Shown: positions 1-11,959, numbered from the stretch's first letter. The stretch: 64,000 nt of DNA from Cryptomeria japonica (GCF_030272615.1 NC_081405.1:468958008-469022007); one strand, 5' to 3'. Program-made: numbers and translations. The notes: generated by a model not told the origin, from the letters alone.

Positions 1-1019
1 TCAAAATGAAATTGACTTCTTTATTCCAAATTGACTGCAAAATACTTAAGTCTAAAAACTGGATACTACAAATTCTATGTTCGTATTGTCATTTTCGAGA
101 GGAGATAGAGACCTTTTATTTATAATAGATTCCTAACTGATCAACCCATGTCCCAAAGGAATAGGCGAACAAATTTATTATACTAAAGAAGAAGGCAGTG
201 TAGGAAAACAAAACAACAACTGTCCTACAACTAAGAAGATATAGCATGACTTCATTCCTAGATTTAAGCTCCATTGGGAACAATTATGAATGTCCCACAA
301 ACCGATCTACTGAGGAAGCGATCAAGTGGCTATGACCTTCTTCAATGCTGCTCCACTTTGACTGGGTCTGCATCATAGCAACATGTTGATGTTCCTATTA
401 ACCACTAGCTTAGTCTCTCTTTCATCTTGGCTGACCCTGCATTATGAAGTTAATGTGCACAAAAGCATGTATATCTATTGATCTCAACATAACATAAATT
501 AAACCACATTCTAAGATTGATTTAGATAATTTACATAGATGAACTATTTAAAAATTATTAGATAACAACCTTAGGTATATGATAAATCAACTCCATAAAT
601 ACTTAAAAAGGCATCAACTAGGAAAGTCTTCTGACCCAAATATCACCCAAACACAAGACCTAAGTAGGAATTCTATGAAAAAAATCTATCAAAACAAAGC
701 CATTATTTTGGCTCATTAATGATAATGAAAAAAATTTGATCCAATATACCAATGCAGATAGGGTTGACTATCGAACAATTATCGAACCTCAGGAAGGGTG
801 ATTAGATTGTCTTTCAACAATTGTTGCATTATTCTCAAATATGAGTCTTTCAATTTAGTGAAGACTCTATTTTGTTGTGATCTCTATATAGCATCTATCC
901 AAGGAATAGCCACAACATTAGCTACAACTTTATTCTTCCTAGACACTTCTGTGGATATGCCTACAAAGGACCCACCACAAGGGTTCGAAGTAGAATCTTT
1001 GAACTATGACATGGTGTGT

Positions 1020-2400
1020 TAGTAGTCCGTAAGTGTACAACACATATTAGCAAATTTATGATATCGACTGAGAGATAGCTTCTCCATCAGTTTCAGCTAT
1101 AGATTCCCAATAAACATCCTCTACAAATCACTATCTAGCAAGGAAAAGGGGATCCTGGTGGAGATTGACTGATACCTCAAAATAAAATCCATGACCTTTT
1201 CATTGGGTTTCTATTTACAATGAACAAGGTCAACAATGGTGACCCTGCTGCCAATGTTGGCCTAGAACCATTTAAGGAAAAGGTCCATGAGCTGATCAAA
1301 GGTATGGATGAAATGATCTAGTAAGGAGTTATACCACTACAATGTAGTTCCCTTAAGGGACCATGAGAATATTGTGAGTAATACAAAGTTCAGGCTGCGG
1401 TAGTCACTACACATGGTCATAAAGGAATCAATGTGCACATTAGGATCCCCATCACCATTAATCCTATTGAACTTCAATGATTTAGCTGTGATAGGCAGGA
1501 TAGTGTTCAAGAAAGTGATATCAATTGGACTTGTCCTATAATATGCAGGTATAGGCGATTGACTAGAAGAAGAGGCCAGTTTTGTGAGTTGCAATTGCAA
1601 TTGTCCCATGTTTTGTAAGATGGTATTCAAAATATGGTTTGCAAGCAAAGGAGGAAGAGGTGGGCCAGATGCGGCACTACCTCCACCATCTCCTCCAAGA
1701 GATCCAATGCCATTGATAGATGTAGTGCTAGTGTTGACTATGGAGACATGAGCTATGACAAATGCCGAGGTTGAGCTACTATGCATACCCGTATAACCCA
1801 AGGGAGTAGAGGAGGAAATGATGCTAGGGATGGTAGGTCTAGGATCAACCATGTGTATCTCTGAGCTAGGCATGCCAACACCAAGCTGAGGACCACAGGT
1901 ATTGGACTAGCCATCCTGAGGAGAGGTACTAGCTAGAGGCACATGGCTCCTCATATTTATAGATAATATCCTCAACATCTCTAGGCCTTATCTATCTTGG
2001 ATTAACATATCTCTCAGAGTGCTTACAACATTTTTATCCTAGGGGAGGACATTCTCCTAATTTAGGAAACCCTTAAAGTCTCTCAAGTTCTTCTCTAGCA
2101 TGTTGATTTATTTAAAGTCAATAGTAAGAGTAGAGTCATGGTCAACAAAAAGAGGGGGAGATGGAGTATTATCTCTCAGAGATTTGTTTTGAGAGTTGGA
2201 TTGTGAACCAAGTGGAGAAGGACCCCTTGTCAAAATGGACTTAAGGGGATGAGAAGCTAGGAAATCATTTGGGTCAGGAAGCTAATCATTAAACATCATG
2301 CTAGATAGAGGAGGACTATAATGGTCAGGAGAAAAACTTTGTCTAGATGACCTCTAGACTATGGGTTGTAAAGCTCATTGACGAGTCTTTTGATGCTAAG
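1020..2400 (-). pseudogene. Ty3/gypsy gag remnant
   Basis: The longest open stretch (1337-1873) encodes a Ser/Gly/Pro-rich spacer followed by a capsid-type start with the motif GDPNVHIDSFMTMCSDY. The same strand continues below 1337 with motifs typical of the retrotransposon gag capsid domain (a QLMDLFLKWF-like segment and RVTIVDLVHCK near 1200-1290). It continues above 1873 as a charged helical segment (MLEKNLRDF, STLRDMLIQD). In-frame stops at several places, some at Trp or Gln positions, show that it is dead. Gag would form the particle shell. No zinc knuckle or pol follows at lower coordinates before the window edge. The family call rests on motifs read by eye. Confidence 0.65.
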
Positions 2401-2699
2401 ACTACACTATAGGGACATAAGGTGTTTCAAATGCAAAAATTAAAGATGCAAGCTACACTATGTTCTATTTTTTCTTTTGAAATTAGATTTCAATTTAATG
2501 TATTCAATGATCTATATGACGCAAAAAGAAAACTGGCTTCATGTCAAGTTCACTAAAAATGTAATGGAGGATATTTTTCACCTCAAGGATGATAAACCCT
2601 GGAGGACAAATCGATCCTCTAATACCTCACTTATACTAGTGCAAAGGATGAGCTAGGGGTGAAAATGACAAATTTAGCTAATAGACCACAAACCAAGAC

Positions 2700-3390
2700 T
2701 CTCGAGTGGCTCTGCTAAACCTCTATCTTGAGCACGAGCGGATTCAGGACACCAACGCGGTGCACTATCATCCTATATAGATGAGGTACAGAAACCATAC
2801 GAAAAGTTGTAGGAAAAAACTTAGAAAGTATTAAATAGATAATGTAGAAAATTAAATAAATAAAATATTACAAAATATGAGGTAATAAGATAAGATGAGC
2901 AAATAAAAGGAATTTTATAGCTTGTCCACGATAGAAGCCTCCTGGAAGAAAATAATTCTTCCACCATTGTCAACTTACACACAAGCAAGAAGAGAAAATG
3001 TTGGGGTTGTGTTTTGGATTCTGCCTAAGTCAAACCCCCATTTTGGTATTTCTACCACCATGGACAACCCAGAGAGATAGCCACAAGACTAATAAAATGA
3101 TAAAGATGATAGAGAATTGTAAATAGATACGAAATGGATGAATGTAAATATATAGATGAATCAAAGAAAGAGGTAAGTAAACTCCCCTTTTGTGACCTTT
3201 GAAGATGGAACTATGAGTTTTTTGAGAGATTGCAAAAGTGGTGGAAAATCTATAAGTGATGCTCGAGAAGATTGCCAAAACCTCTAACCTACAAGAAGTG
3301 ATCTCAAAATGCCAAAGGATCCCAGAAATTCCTTCCAATGGGATAGATATAGATCCTAGATGAAAAATCGATGTCGGTAGGCACATGTAG
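2700..3390 (-). repeat. LTR-like sequence upstream of the gag remnant
   Basis: The stretch around 3001-3050 (TGCCTAAGTCAAACCCCCATTTTGGT) is closely matched at 6615-6655 in the same orientation. Both places lie beside remnants of minus-strand gypsy genes. Position just upstream (higher coordinate) of the decayed gag fits a 5' LTR and leader. A possible primer-binding region lies near 2735-2755 (minus strand TTGGTGTCCTGAATCC), but it could not be assigned to a tRNA. Exact LTR ends were not found. The short open frame at 3030-3386 on the minus strand shows no recognisable protein features. Confidence 0.35.
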
Positions 3391-3398
3391 GGGCATTA

Positions 3399-3605
3399 CA
3401 ATTTCTTCTAGGTGCAAGCGTAACACTCAAACAACCACTTGCGGACTATCAGATTTACAGGATGCTAGCACACGGTGTGGATGTCTCCATATCACGCTAT
3501 AGTCCCGAAGGTGACAAGTTGATAGAGTTGGTAAAATTCAAGTTTCAAGATGACAAAGCGATATTGATGGACATAAGGACAAAGATGGTGGTACACAACC
3601 TCTGA
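3399..3605 (+). other. unidentified open segment, possible exon fragment
   Basis: An open frame of about 68 codons without ATG runs from near 3399 to a TGA at 3603-3605. It contains hydrophilic, protein-like sequence, including ADYQIYRMLAHGVDVSISRY and LVKFKFQDDKAILMD. The bases before it (TTTCTTCTAG then G) resemble a 3' splice site, so it could be a piece of a host exon. No family was recognised. It may equally be a chance open frame. Confidence is low because there is no second line of support. Confidence 0.2.
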
Positions 3606-4889
3606 TGATGTGGAGGAAGGCACCATTTATTGCAATGAATTAAATAGGATATGATTTTTGATATTACGCTTCCCAATGGCACTATCGCCAAGTGCATTGG
3701 CTATGATTGAGGTAATACTCAAAATAGTCTAGGATTCTACATAAATATTTTTTTATAAAGTGAGTTTAATAAACTAGTTAATTATTTCCTTTCCAATAGC
3801 GATAGGCCACAACTCAAGTCATCTAGCCTAATTAACATGTCACTATCCAAATTTAAAATTTAAATTTAAATTTCACTAGCTAAAGTTAATTATAATTCAA
3901 AAAGCATGGGGGTTAAAATATCAAGAACCAAATCTCATCCATTAGATGAGAGTTATGCTCATACATCTATGGAAAATTTAGGTTTTGCACTAGTATTCAT
4001 GAATCCCAATAAAAGAGATCTTCTCAAGTGGATGACATCACTTTTCAAATTACTAAGAAGAGGAAGAAGAAAAAGAGAATCCAAAGACTAAAATTCAATA
4101 AGAAGAGACAGAGTTAATTTTCTATTATGAATATTTTTATATATTTATACCAAATTCAAAAAACTTTAATGCATAAGTGTATATATATTCAAAAAATATA
4201 TACATATAGGTTTGATTTATATAAATTACATACATATAAATATAGCCCTAAAAAAATATAGTGTCAAATTTTATGATGACGATAAAATTTGATATAAATT
4301 ATTCTTATTTTTTATTTCATTATATATTTTTAAATAATTTTCTATTTAAATATAGTAAATCAAGCTAGTAATGCATCTACATAATAAATATTTCCAAGCA
4401 TTTGTTTCATTTTTATTCTTTACACTTCTTTTGTGAATTTACCACATGCTTTTATTGGTTATTTTTCAAAACGTTGTGCCCATGGGGATAATATGGATAT
4501 TTTTCGTAACTTTCATAACTATCTCTTTTACCATACACAAGCCTTTTTTTTGTATTGTACTTCATTTAAAATATTATCACATTGTTGTGAATTCATGAGT
4601 CAAATATTATTGAATGTTTTCCTTTACAAATTTATGGTGAAATGTGGAAAATGTAAAGCTCATAACAAAAAAATACCAATATTTTTCAATGTATAGATTC
4701 ATAGGTGACAGTGTCATTATTCTTTGTGTGTAACATCCATGACTTTAAAAATTGAGTATCATAAGACTCATTTATCAATAAAAATTGTGACATGAAAAAT
4801 AAATGATGTAAAATGAGTGAGAGAAAATCTTGGACAAAGGGAATGCATCCCAAAGAAATTATGTGCTCTAAGAGCCATCCAACACAATG
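3606..4889. other. AT-rich stretch with no recognised gene
   Basis: The segment is strongly AT-rich, most of all at 4130-4360 where ATATA and TTTAAA runs dominate. Short open frames at 3906-4091 and 4433-4696 have no recognisable motifs and look like chance frames. No LTR ends, inverted repeats or RNA gene were seen. Confidence 0.5.
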
Positions 4890-6020
4890 GTGTTCTATTA
4901 AACACACCACAAGACTAAGAGGGTTGGGTGAAAAAGTCTAGACCTTAAAATAATTTATCTTTAAGCCCTTAATCTTCAAACTACAATTATCTTATCTTTG
5001 CAATAATAAAACATGAAACCACAAAACACAATACACAAGAGAACACTAGATTTATGTGGAAAATCCCAAGTAGGGAAAAAAAATGGTGAGAATCACACTC
5101 ACAATATGAATAATTTATTACAATGTTTTAGTCTCAAGGCCAATGAAGTTCACTACTCTTGATTTGAACTTGCAAGACTAAGGTACACAACCTTTGGGAA
5201 ATATACAATGGACTTCCATTATTGAAGCTCACTGCTCTAAGGCAAGATATAGTTCTACATAAGCTGCCAAAAGGATGCACTGTCTTCTAGCAGGTACAAA
5301 AAAATGATGAATTGAAATGAATAAGATTTCTTGATCATGAAATTACCCTTGAACCACTATGTCAAGAAAACAATATCATATAAAACACGTATTCATTGTC
5401 TCAAAACTCTGCAACACTGAAGGATTTGACCATCAAAGATCATCACAAACTAGAATTCATACTTATACTTCTTCACATATGCTTACACATAATTCACAAT
5501 CAATCCACATCAATTCATTCTTCAATTCATACATCTGCACATCTTTATATACTAGCTTATTCATTGAAACCCTAAACTAGGCTGGCTACAAACTAAATAT
5601 ACATAAATTACACAAGGTTGGCCACCAAGAGCAACTACACCAAATGTGGTCCACCCTAAAAGATAAAGGGGACCCAAATACATGACAACAAGTCTTCCTA
5701 AGTTTATTCCCGCAAACCGCACATAATTACACATCCTCAAAAGTTGGTATCAAATGTTATGTGTAGATAACCAATAAAGCACGTTAACCAGTTAGCCCAA
5801 AAACATCACCCAATGCAAAATTACTCAATGCAGATCTTCACATGTCATGATAAAACTGGTAACAACACTCTCTCAACCTTCAATGTATATCCAAACCAAA
5901 AGAGTATAATCCAAATAAGATAAACCAACTGAGTTGTCTATATATCAACACAACTAACCACACCGAACAACATTACAACATAGCTTCACTTGTTCAGAAA
6001 ACCATCACATGTGATGGATG
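4890..6020 (-). repeat. probable copia-type LTR fragment
   Basis: At 5055-5090 it carries a version of the box ATGTGGAAAACCCAA..GGGAAAAA..GGTGAG, also found in both LTRs of element A (16189, 23449) and both LTRs of element C (35718, 41608). A G-rich AGGGTTGGGTGAAAAAGT stretch at 4917-4936 sits at the same relative place as the GGGGGGTGAATTAGT box at the end of those LTRs. In A and C the box is on the plus strand of minus-strand elements, so this fragment probably has the same orientation. Exact ends and a second LTR were not found. Confidence 0.4.
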
Positions 6021-7655
6021 AAAAAGGGATCGGGTAGTTTAGGACCTAACCCCACTTTCCTCCACACATTGAAATACGAAAGAACCTAAGAGATAATTCA
6101 CTTTGACCACTTCTTGTAAGAGAGAGAGAGGGCCAGGGAATGTCTTTAGGGTTTCTATTCCTTTGCTACTATGAAGAGGAGATGTGCAAAGTGCAATGCA
6201 ATGATCAACTATGCTAGGAGATAAACAAAGATGCAAACATAAAATGAAAATGCAAAAACTTGTAGATCTGAAACTGGGAAAATGAGTACAGAGCTGGAAA
6301 AGGAACTCAGATGTGCACATGTCATTGAAATTTGATGCTGACTATGTAGGACCAGGGTGCCACCCTCTGGTCCTTGATACTATAGAGCGTTGAACTTCTA
6401 GAAATTTCTACCTAAGAGTTTGATTTGTTGAACTACCAAAAAAGTTGAAAAACCCTAAGGACTAGGATGCCACACCCTGGTCCCAAAAAACTCAGATCTA
6501 GCTCTGAGACTGAGTCTATCCCTGTGTGTTTTGTCAGTCCTGAAATTTGTGCATTCGCTAGATTCCTATACCTACACCTGCAACATGAAAAATGGTGTCT
6601 AGGTGGCTATATAGGGTTTTGCCTTAGTCAAACCCCTTGTTTTGGTGATTTCCACCTCCACAAATAGTCGTTGATGTATTGAAAAATTCATGTGCAAGAA
6701 TCTTGTGTGTATGCAAGATCCTAAATGAGAAAGAAAGTAGTTCTAGAGTTCTACCCTACACTTTGGAGAGAAAACCCTAATTGATTGTAAATGTAGATGA
6801 AAATGCTTCAAATCACAAATGCAATAATGGATCTAAAACATGAATGTAAATCTAAAAATGAATGTTATGAATCTCATACAAAGACATGAAAATAACATGA
6901 AATCATACCAAACCCTAGGAGAGAGGTACAAGCCAATCAACAATTGATGATCTCTTATTATTCTTCAATGTATTCAAAGCTCCTAGTTGATGTTGAAGAT
7001 GATTGATGAAGGATTGATCGATGTTTGATTTTTTGATGAAGACTTCACATAACCTACACTTTCACTTCATAAGAGGCTCCTTCAATTGATAGAGAATGGA
7101 TTGATAAATCCTTCAAATGAGGAAAGGAAAGGATATACGTAAGAAACCCTAACTTTGTTTTTGATCATAGGCCAACCTAGAATCAATATAATTTCATAGT
7201 TCTCTAGATTTTAAAATTAAAATACCACCAAAACATGCTCCCAAAATTCAGGGAGAAAATGTCGGGACCAAGAGGCCGCCTCTTGGTCTGACCAACTTTT
7301 TGCCAAATTTTTTGGGGAAGCAAGATATTGTGATTATAAAGTCAATTCCAGGAGTATGTGGAGATTTGAGGTGTCTAGATATTTGAAATCGGGCCTTGAA
7401 GGTTGAAATAGGACATAATTCGGGTTTTTGATGAAATAATTAATTGGAAGAATAAAATTAAAAGGGGCACACTTTGGGTTAAGGGCCCAATTTTATAATG
7501 TGTAGAGTGATGAAAAAAGACTTTATATTTAATTAAATTAATTAATCAAATACTTAAAGGGAATTTGAAATGCAAGATGCAAACACACTAAGGCGGGTTC
7601 TAACCTAAGTGTGAAATTGTACTGCCCAATTAAGGGTGTACAATTTATGATGCTA
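6021..7655 (-). repeat. gypsy-type 3' LTR and flank, with three 25-bp hairpin motifs
   Basis: On the minus strand this region follows a polypurine tract (7658-7672) that lies downstream of gypsy protease and linker sequence at 9.4-11.1 kb, which is where a 3' LTR would be. The segment at 6615-6655 matches 3001-3050. Three imperfect or perfect inverted repeats of 25 bp occur at 6349-6373, 6459-6483 and 7265-7289. The LTR ends are not resolved, and no second copy adjoins the element on its other side. Confidence 0.4.
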
Positions 7656-7657
7656 TA

Positions 7658-7672
7658 TTTATCCCCCACTTT
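7658..7672 (-). other. polypurine tract of the gypsy fragment
   Basis: The minus strand reads TAAAGTGGGGGATAAA, an uninterrupted purine-rich run with a G5 core, a plausible primer for plus-strand DNA synthesis. It lies downstream of the protease-linker fragment and next to LTR-like sequence. Confidence 0.45.
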
Positions 7673-8712
7673 AGTAGTAATATGACACTACATGCATATG
7701 CAAGATAAAGTACAAAAAATTAAACATTTCATGAAAAAGGATATATCCATTAAGTGTCGAATGAAGCCCCTAGCGGTATCTTCAGTACACTGTTAGGAAC
7801 CGCACCCTACCCACTTGTTAGATAAAATCACAATATCAACTAAATTATTACTAGGGAAGTGATGAAATTCATGAGTAGCTATATGCCCCCTGTTTTAGCT
7901 TGCTAATTAGTGAGGTGAAATAGGGTATCATGGTTACCACAATGAATTGTGAAGAGAGATAATGACAAATGCTCGCAACAAGGCTCAAGATGAGATCAAA
8001 GTACATCATGGAACATTTGGTAAGAAAGAGAACTGAATCACAATGCCAACACAACCAAGAGTGTGAGGATTGGAGCTCTCTAACATAAGATGAAAGATTA
8101 ACTTGAAAATGCAAAATTTAGGGTTTAGAAAAGAATTACCTTCTAAACAGTGAATAGGAGGAAGAGATCATTATTAAAAAACATCTTCCTTTGATAATAG
8201 AGGGGATCTTTGATAAAGATAACATATTTTAAAAGGAAGAGAAGGAAGAGAAGAATACACACCTCCAATATTTAGGAAAAGAGGATTCTTAGCAAAGGAT
8301 TCCACACTCTCACTAAGGAGAGATTGTTCATGAAATCTTTATCATTTCAAATAAAGAATATGTCCTAGATAAGGAAGACACATATTCTATGTATGAAATG
8401 ACATCAAATGAAAAATACCACTCAATAAAGGAAAGGTGAACCTTTAGAAAAATAGATAAAAGATAGAAATATCACCTTTTTCCTCCCAAGCATAGAGGTA
8501 AGGACATAAAAGAGAGATCATTTATAAAAGAATCATTGTTCTAAAAGAAGGAAAGAGATCCTCATTAGGGATATGCACATTTGCAACATAGAAGGGTTCC
8601 TTATAAAAGATACTACTTAATAAAGAAAATAATTTGATGAATGTTTAGAGACTTCCACACCAAGTAAGAGGTCCCAATTAAGGATATGTACTTAAGATCC
8701 TCATGAAGGATA
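7673..8712. other. non-coding 3' part of the gypsy fragment, repetitive
   Basis: No gene was recognised. Above about 8120 the sequence consists of degenerate modules built on GAGATCCTTATAAAAGA and ATATGCACATTT. One module at about 8570-8640 is matched by another at about 9130-9195, with the TRIM element inserted between them. The minus-strand open frame 7869-8114 has no recognisable features. Confidence 0.45.
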
Positions 8713-8871
8713 TGTTACAAGTGCAGTTGTCATTGCACCAAAATATCGACCTGTTAAGGCTCGATAGAACCACTAGACTTATAGAATCCATAGGAGGTGG
8801 TTAAGCCATGTCACAAACCCGAGCACTGCACTGCACAACACAAGGAGACCAAGGGAACACGCCTTGCAACA
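8713..8871 (-). repeat. TRIM 3' LTR
   Basis: This 159-bp copy on the plus strand begins TGTTACAAGTG and ends CCTTGCAACA, giving TG...CA termini. It is the downstream LTR in the element's own minus-strand orientation. Confidence 0.9.
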
Positions 8872-8873
8872 AT

Positions 8874-8886
8874 CCCCCCCCCCCCC
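8874..8886 (-). other. TRIM polypurine tract (13 G on minus strand)
   Basis: A run of 13 C on the plus strand lies two bases inside the 3' LTR. It is where a polypurine tract should be and forms about a fifth of the 61-bp interior. Confidence 0.8.
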
Positions 8887-8918
8887 AATGCAAGTGAGGG
8901 GTTTGAACCCGTGACCAA

Positions 8919-8930
8919 GCTCTGATACCA
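8919..8930 (-). other. TRIM primer-binding site (initiator Met tRNA)
   Basis: The minus strand reads TGGTATCAGAGC, the usual complement of the plant initiator methionine tRNA 3' end, two bases after the 5' LTR. Confidence 0.85.
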
Positions 8931-8932
8931 CT

Positions 8933-9091
8933 TGTTACAGGTGTGGTTGTCACTACACCAAAAGATCGACCTGTTAATTCCCAATACAACCACTAGACTT
9001 ATAGAATCCATAGGAGGTAGTTAATCCATGTCATAAGCCTGAGTGTTGCACTGCACAACACAAGGAGACCAAGGGCACACACCTTGCAATA
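8933..9091 (-). repeat. TRIM 5' LTR
   Basis: This 159-bp copy on the plus strand begins TGTTACAGGTG and ends CCTTGCAATA. The outer terminus has one change from CA. It is directly followed by the GGATA target duplication. Confidence 0.9.
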
Positions 9092-9096
9092 GGATA

Positions 9097-9384
9097 CTTG
9101 TTCCAATATGTTTGAAGGAATTCCAAATAGGAATATACACCTCTACAATTGATAAGAGATCCTTATAGAAGACACTACTTCACAAAGGGGAAATTTAAGA
9201 AGGGGAATGTTTGAAATCATTCTTGCCCCCACACATAGAGAAAAGAGATAGGAAAAGAGTAGGCTATTATGTTTCTTCCAAAGTATGAATGCACATGAAA
9301 TTTTACTATCATAAATGATAATGATCCCCCAATAGGTAAGCTACCAATGTCACATGATAAGGAGCAACATAATAGTCACTAATG
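9097..9384. other. non-coding continuation of the gypsy fragment
   Basis: Resumes the degenerate GAGATCCTTATAGAAGACACTACTT modules seen on the other side of the TRIM. No coding frame was recognised. Confidence 0.4.
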
Positions 9385-11090
9385 TTATTTAAAGATATGA
9401 TAGATTGGATCAAGAATTTGAATATGGCCTGTTGAATGCTCTAGAATCAATGAGAGAAAAAACATGTATAAGATTATTAGTATTGAAAAGTATTGATCAA
9501 GAGAGTAGTCTCTAGTAGGAGAAGAATAGGCCACTAAGTCATGCTCCTCTTGCACGCAAGAAAAATTAGGAGAGGGACATGTATAATTTATTAGGGCCTT
9601 ATTTCTAGAAGAGAGGATATTAGAATGAATAGAAGATAAAGCCTCATAAGTGGGATTGGAAATCTCTTGGGGAGATTCATAAAGAGAGTTGTCAATCACC
9701 AAAATTTCCTTATGAGTGGGATGAGTGTTGAGAGATGTAGAGGATGATTTAATTGAGATGAGGTTATCATCGCTAGTAAATATAGCATTCACATTTAGAG
9801 ATGGTCTTTTAGATGCTTTTGTGGGTTTTTAAGGATTATATCCAAGTCCAAATGAAGCTTCATGTATACTTTTTTCTAAAGGAACCTTAATCCCTTTTTC
9901 ATTTGTGCCACAACCATTTCTATTATATCCACTTTTAGCCAAGATATGACCATAAAGGTTATCATTTCTATACGAGAAGGTAGATTCTCATAGGTTTGAA
10001 CATCAAAATTAGTTGAAGTAGAAATAGGTGAAGTTGTAGAAGTGGAAGCAGCCACAAAGTTGTTATTCAATGTTTTAGACAAAGTGGGTTTATTTTTAAC
10101 TTCATCCATATATTTCTCCTTCTCAATCTTAGATTCTTTCCAAGAGACCCTATATTCTCCCACAAAAGTAGGATTAAAGTCTAGAGATCCCCAATCGTCA
10201 CCTAAGAGTACCCCTTTGGGAGAAAATATATCTTTGGGAGAGGATTCAAATTGACTAGAATCCTTTTCAGGAGTCTTGAAATCACTGGAGGGAATAGGGG
10301 TATTTGAGGAAGAAGGGATGTTAGAAGAAGCATTGGAAATGGTTGGGGAAGAATCAGTTGAGGAAGACTTAGAAGAATATGTTTGCAAACAAGCTTTAAT
10401 ATTGGTATCATAAAATAAGGTATACATCTTGTTGTTAAAAATGAACTTAGCTTACCTATGAAAGTGGAAGGGACAACTTGCATATTATGGATCCAAGGTC
10501 TTCCTAACAACAAATTATATGTCAGATTATCAGGCACGGCATGAGTAGGTGTGGATAAGATAACAACTCCTACCTTAACAGGTAAGGTTATGATACTTAG
10601 CAAAGACCTAGCCACATTATTGAAGCCACAAATAGTAAGAGAAACAGGTTTAATGAGAGAAGTATCCACTTTAATCTTATGTAGTAGGTTAACACTACAA
10701 ATTTTAAGGCCGGAGCCATTATCCATAAGGTCCCATCTTATAGCATTACCATTGATAAGAACAACAATCATATGAGGGTCATATTGGTGTTGAACTTTAC
10801 GAGGAGGTAACTCATCTTGGGTGAACACAATTTGAGGTTTAGGTGTTGTCATGGAGCTAATCAAAGAAGAAATGTTATTAGGTGTCACTATAGGTGGGAC
10901 ATCTAAGTTCTTTAAAGCATCTTGTAACATTCCATGATGAGTTGATGAAGTTTGAATAAAATCCCAAAGAGATATCTTGGCAAGAGTATCTTTAAGTTGT
11001 TCAAAATTATCATACTCCTTACCAAGATTTTGTGATATACGAGGTGTTGGTGGAAGAATAGGTTGAGAAGTGGGAAGCAGAGATTACATT
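9385..11090 (-). pseudogene. Tat-like Ty3/gypsy protease and linker fragment
   Basis: On the minus strand, reading down from 11090, there is a pre-protease helix (EQLKDTLAKISLWDF). A retropepsin-like domain follows, with active-site motif MDNGSG near 10720-10735 and, later, NLLLGRPWIHNM. The frame then shifts near 10440 into a Ser/Pro-rich linker (9876-10427). A further shift leads into a Gly-rich G-patch-like segment near 9850-9930 and a Ser/Asn-rich frame (9385-9792). The protease would cut the polyprotein. The order pre-protease, protease, G-patch-like linker is that of the Tat lineage, as in element B. Reverse transcriptase, RNase H and integrase are absent: only about 1.7 kb of non-coding DNA separates this from the polypurine tract. 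It is either a deletion derivative or a non-autonomous form. Confidence 0.7.
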
Positions 11091-11959
11091 AGTGGCAAAT
11101 ATTCCCCAATGGCAAATTTTTCATGTTGGTGACCTGGGAAATGGCGAATATTTTGTACTGACTGGGGGCAGCCATGTCACCAGAACATTATCAATTTCTG
11201 TCAAATTCACAACCCGATTGCCATATGTTTTATGTAATTAAATGTTTCTATGCAAGGATTTCATCAATATAATATATGGTGGACACATGGTAAATTTATT
11301 TTTTTTGCCTACACTCACCGAGGTTGCCTTAATAGACGACCATAATTCACAAATAGGCATATGAAGATTTGTTAGCCAGGAGGACCCAATTCGCTCGACA
11401 TTTTGTTGATGCATGTCTCCATTCACCCCAATTTTTGCCAACTATATTGTATTTCCCAATAATTTGGGCGACCCATAATCACCTCAAAAATTACATAAGT
11501 TGTGTTATAGTTAAGCGAGATTCGCCAAATATTTGTATACCATATAAATTCCCACAGAATTTTCCATATAAGGATTGTTATAAATACATTCAAAGATCAC
11601 ATCTATATCTACACAATCTAGTTGGTTCTAGTCTCTGAATTCAAATCAATAGAACAGTTTCAGACCAAGGAAAATCATTGTTGTTGACTGCATTGGCGAG
11701 TGCTAGTGACCTAAAGGTGAGGGATCATATTTTTGAAGTGTTATAATATTATTCTAAACTTATCTATATATGTTTGCACTATTGAGTTTATTCTTATTCA
11801 GTGGGGACCCATCAGTGCCAAGTGGTTAGCCAAGAGATTCAGACCTCAGGCATCTATATTGTAGGTTGTAGGGCCAATAAAACATATATTATACTTTATA
11901 GTCTATTATTGCTTCTTCAACAAATTGATATTTTTTTTGCAGTCTTTATTTCATTGGAG
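11091..11959. other. non-coding region upstream of the hAT remnant
   Basis: No protein was recognised. GGCAAATATT/GGCGAATATT motifs at about 11092 and 11139 are inverted relative to TTCGCCAAATATTTG at about 11521. TTTTTTTTGCAG at 11930-11941 resembles a 3' splice site just before the first Met of the transposase-like frame. Terminal inverted repeats of the hAT element were not identified. Confidence 0.35.

Larger units (their letters stand above)
8713..9091 (-). mobile_element. TRIM (terminal-repeat retrotransposon in miniature), complete
   Basis: Two direct repeats of exactly 159 bp (8713-8871 and 8933-9091) flank a 61-bp interior. On the minus strand the first LTR ends in TGTAACA and is followed after two bases by a primer-binding site, TGGTATCAGAGC (complement of the initiator-Met tRNA 3' end). 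A G13 polypurine tract precedes the second LTR, which begins TGTTGCAAGG. The element is flanked by a perfect 5-bp target duplication, GGATA, at 8708-8712 and 9092-9096. There is no coding capacity, so movement would depend on proteins from another LTR element. The two LTRs differ at many positions, so the insertion is old. The short minus-strand open frames at 8801-9011 are part of the LTR and interior, not genes. Confidence 0.93.

Noticed and set aside
798-1022. Plus-strand 74-codon open frame
   Set aside because: It lies antisense to the decayed gypsy gag region and has no protein features.
4140-4330. AT-rich block as a MITE
   Set aside because: No terminal inverted repeats or target duplication could be found.
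8873-8890. Poly-C run as an assembly artefact
   Set aside because: It sits exactly where the TRIM polypurine tract must be, so it is explained, although the exact length may be uncertain.
8801-9011. Two overlapping minus-strand open frames of 62-66 codons
   Set aside because: They fall across the TRIM LTR, primer site and G-run. The Gly run is the translated polypurine tract.
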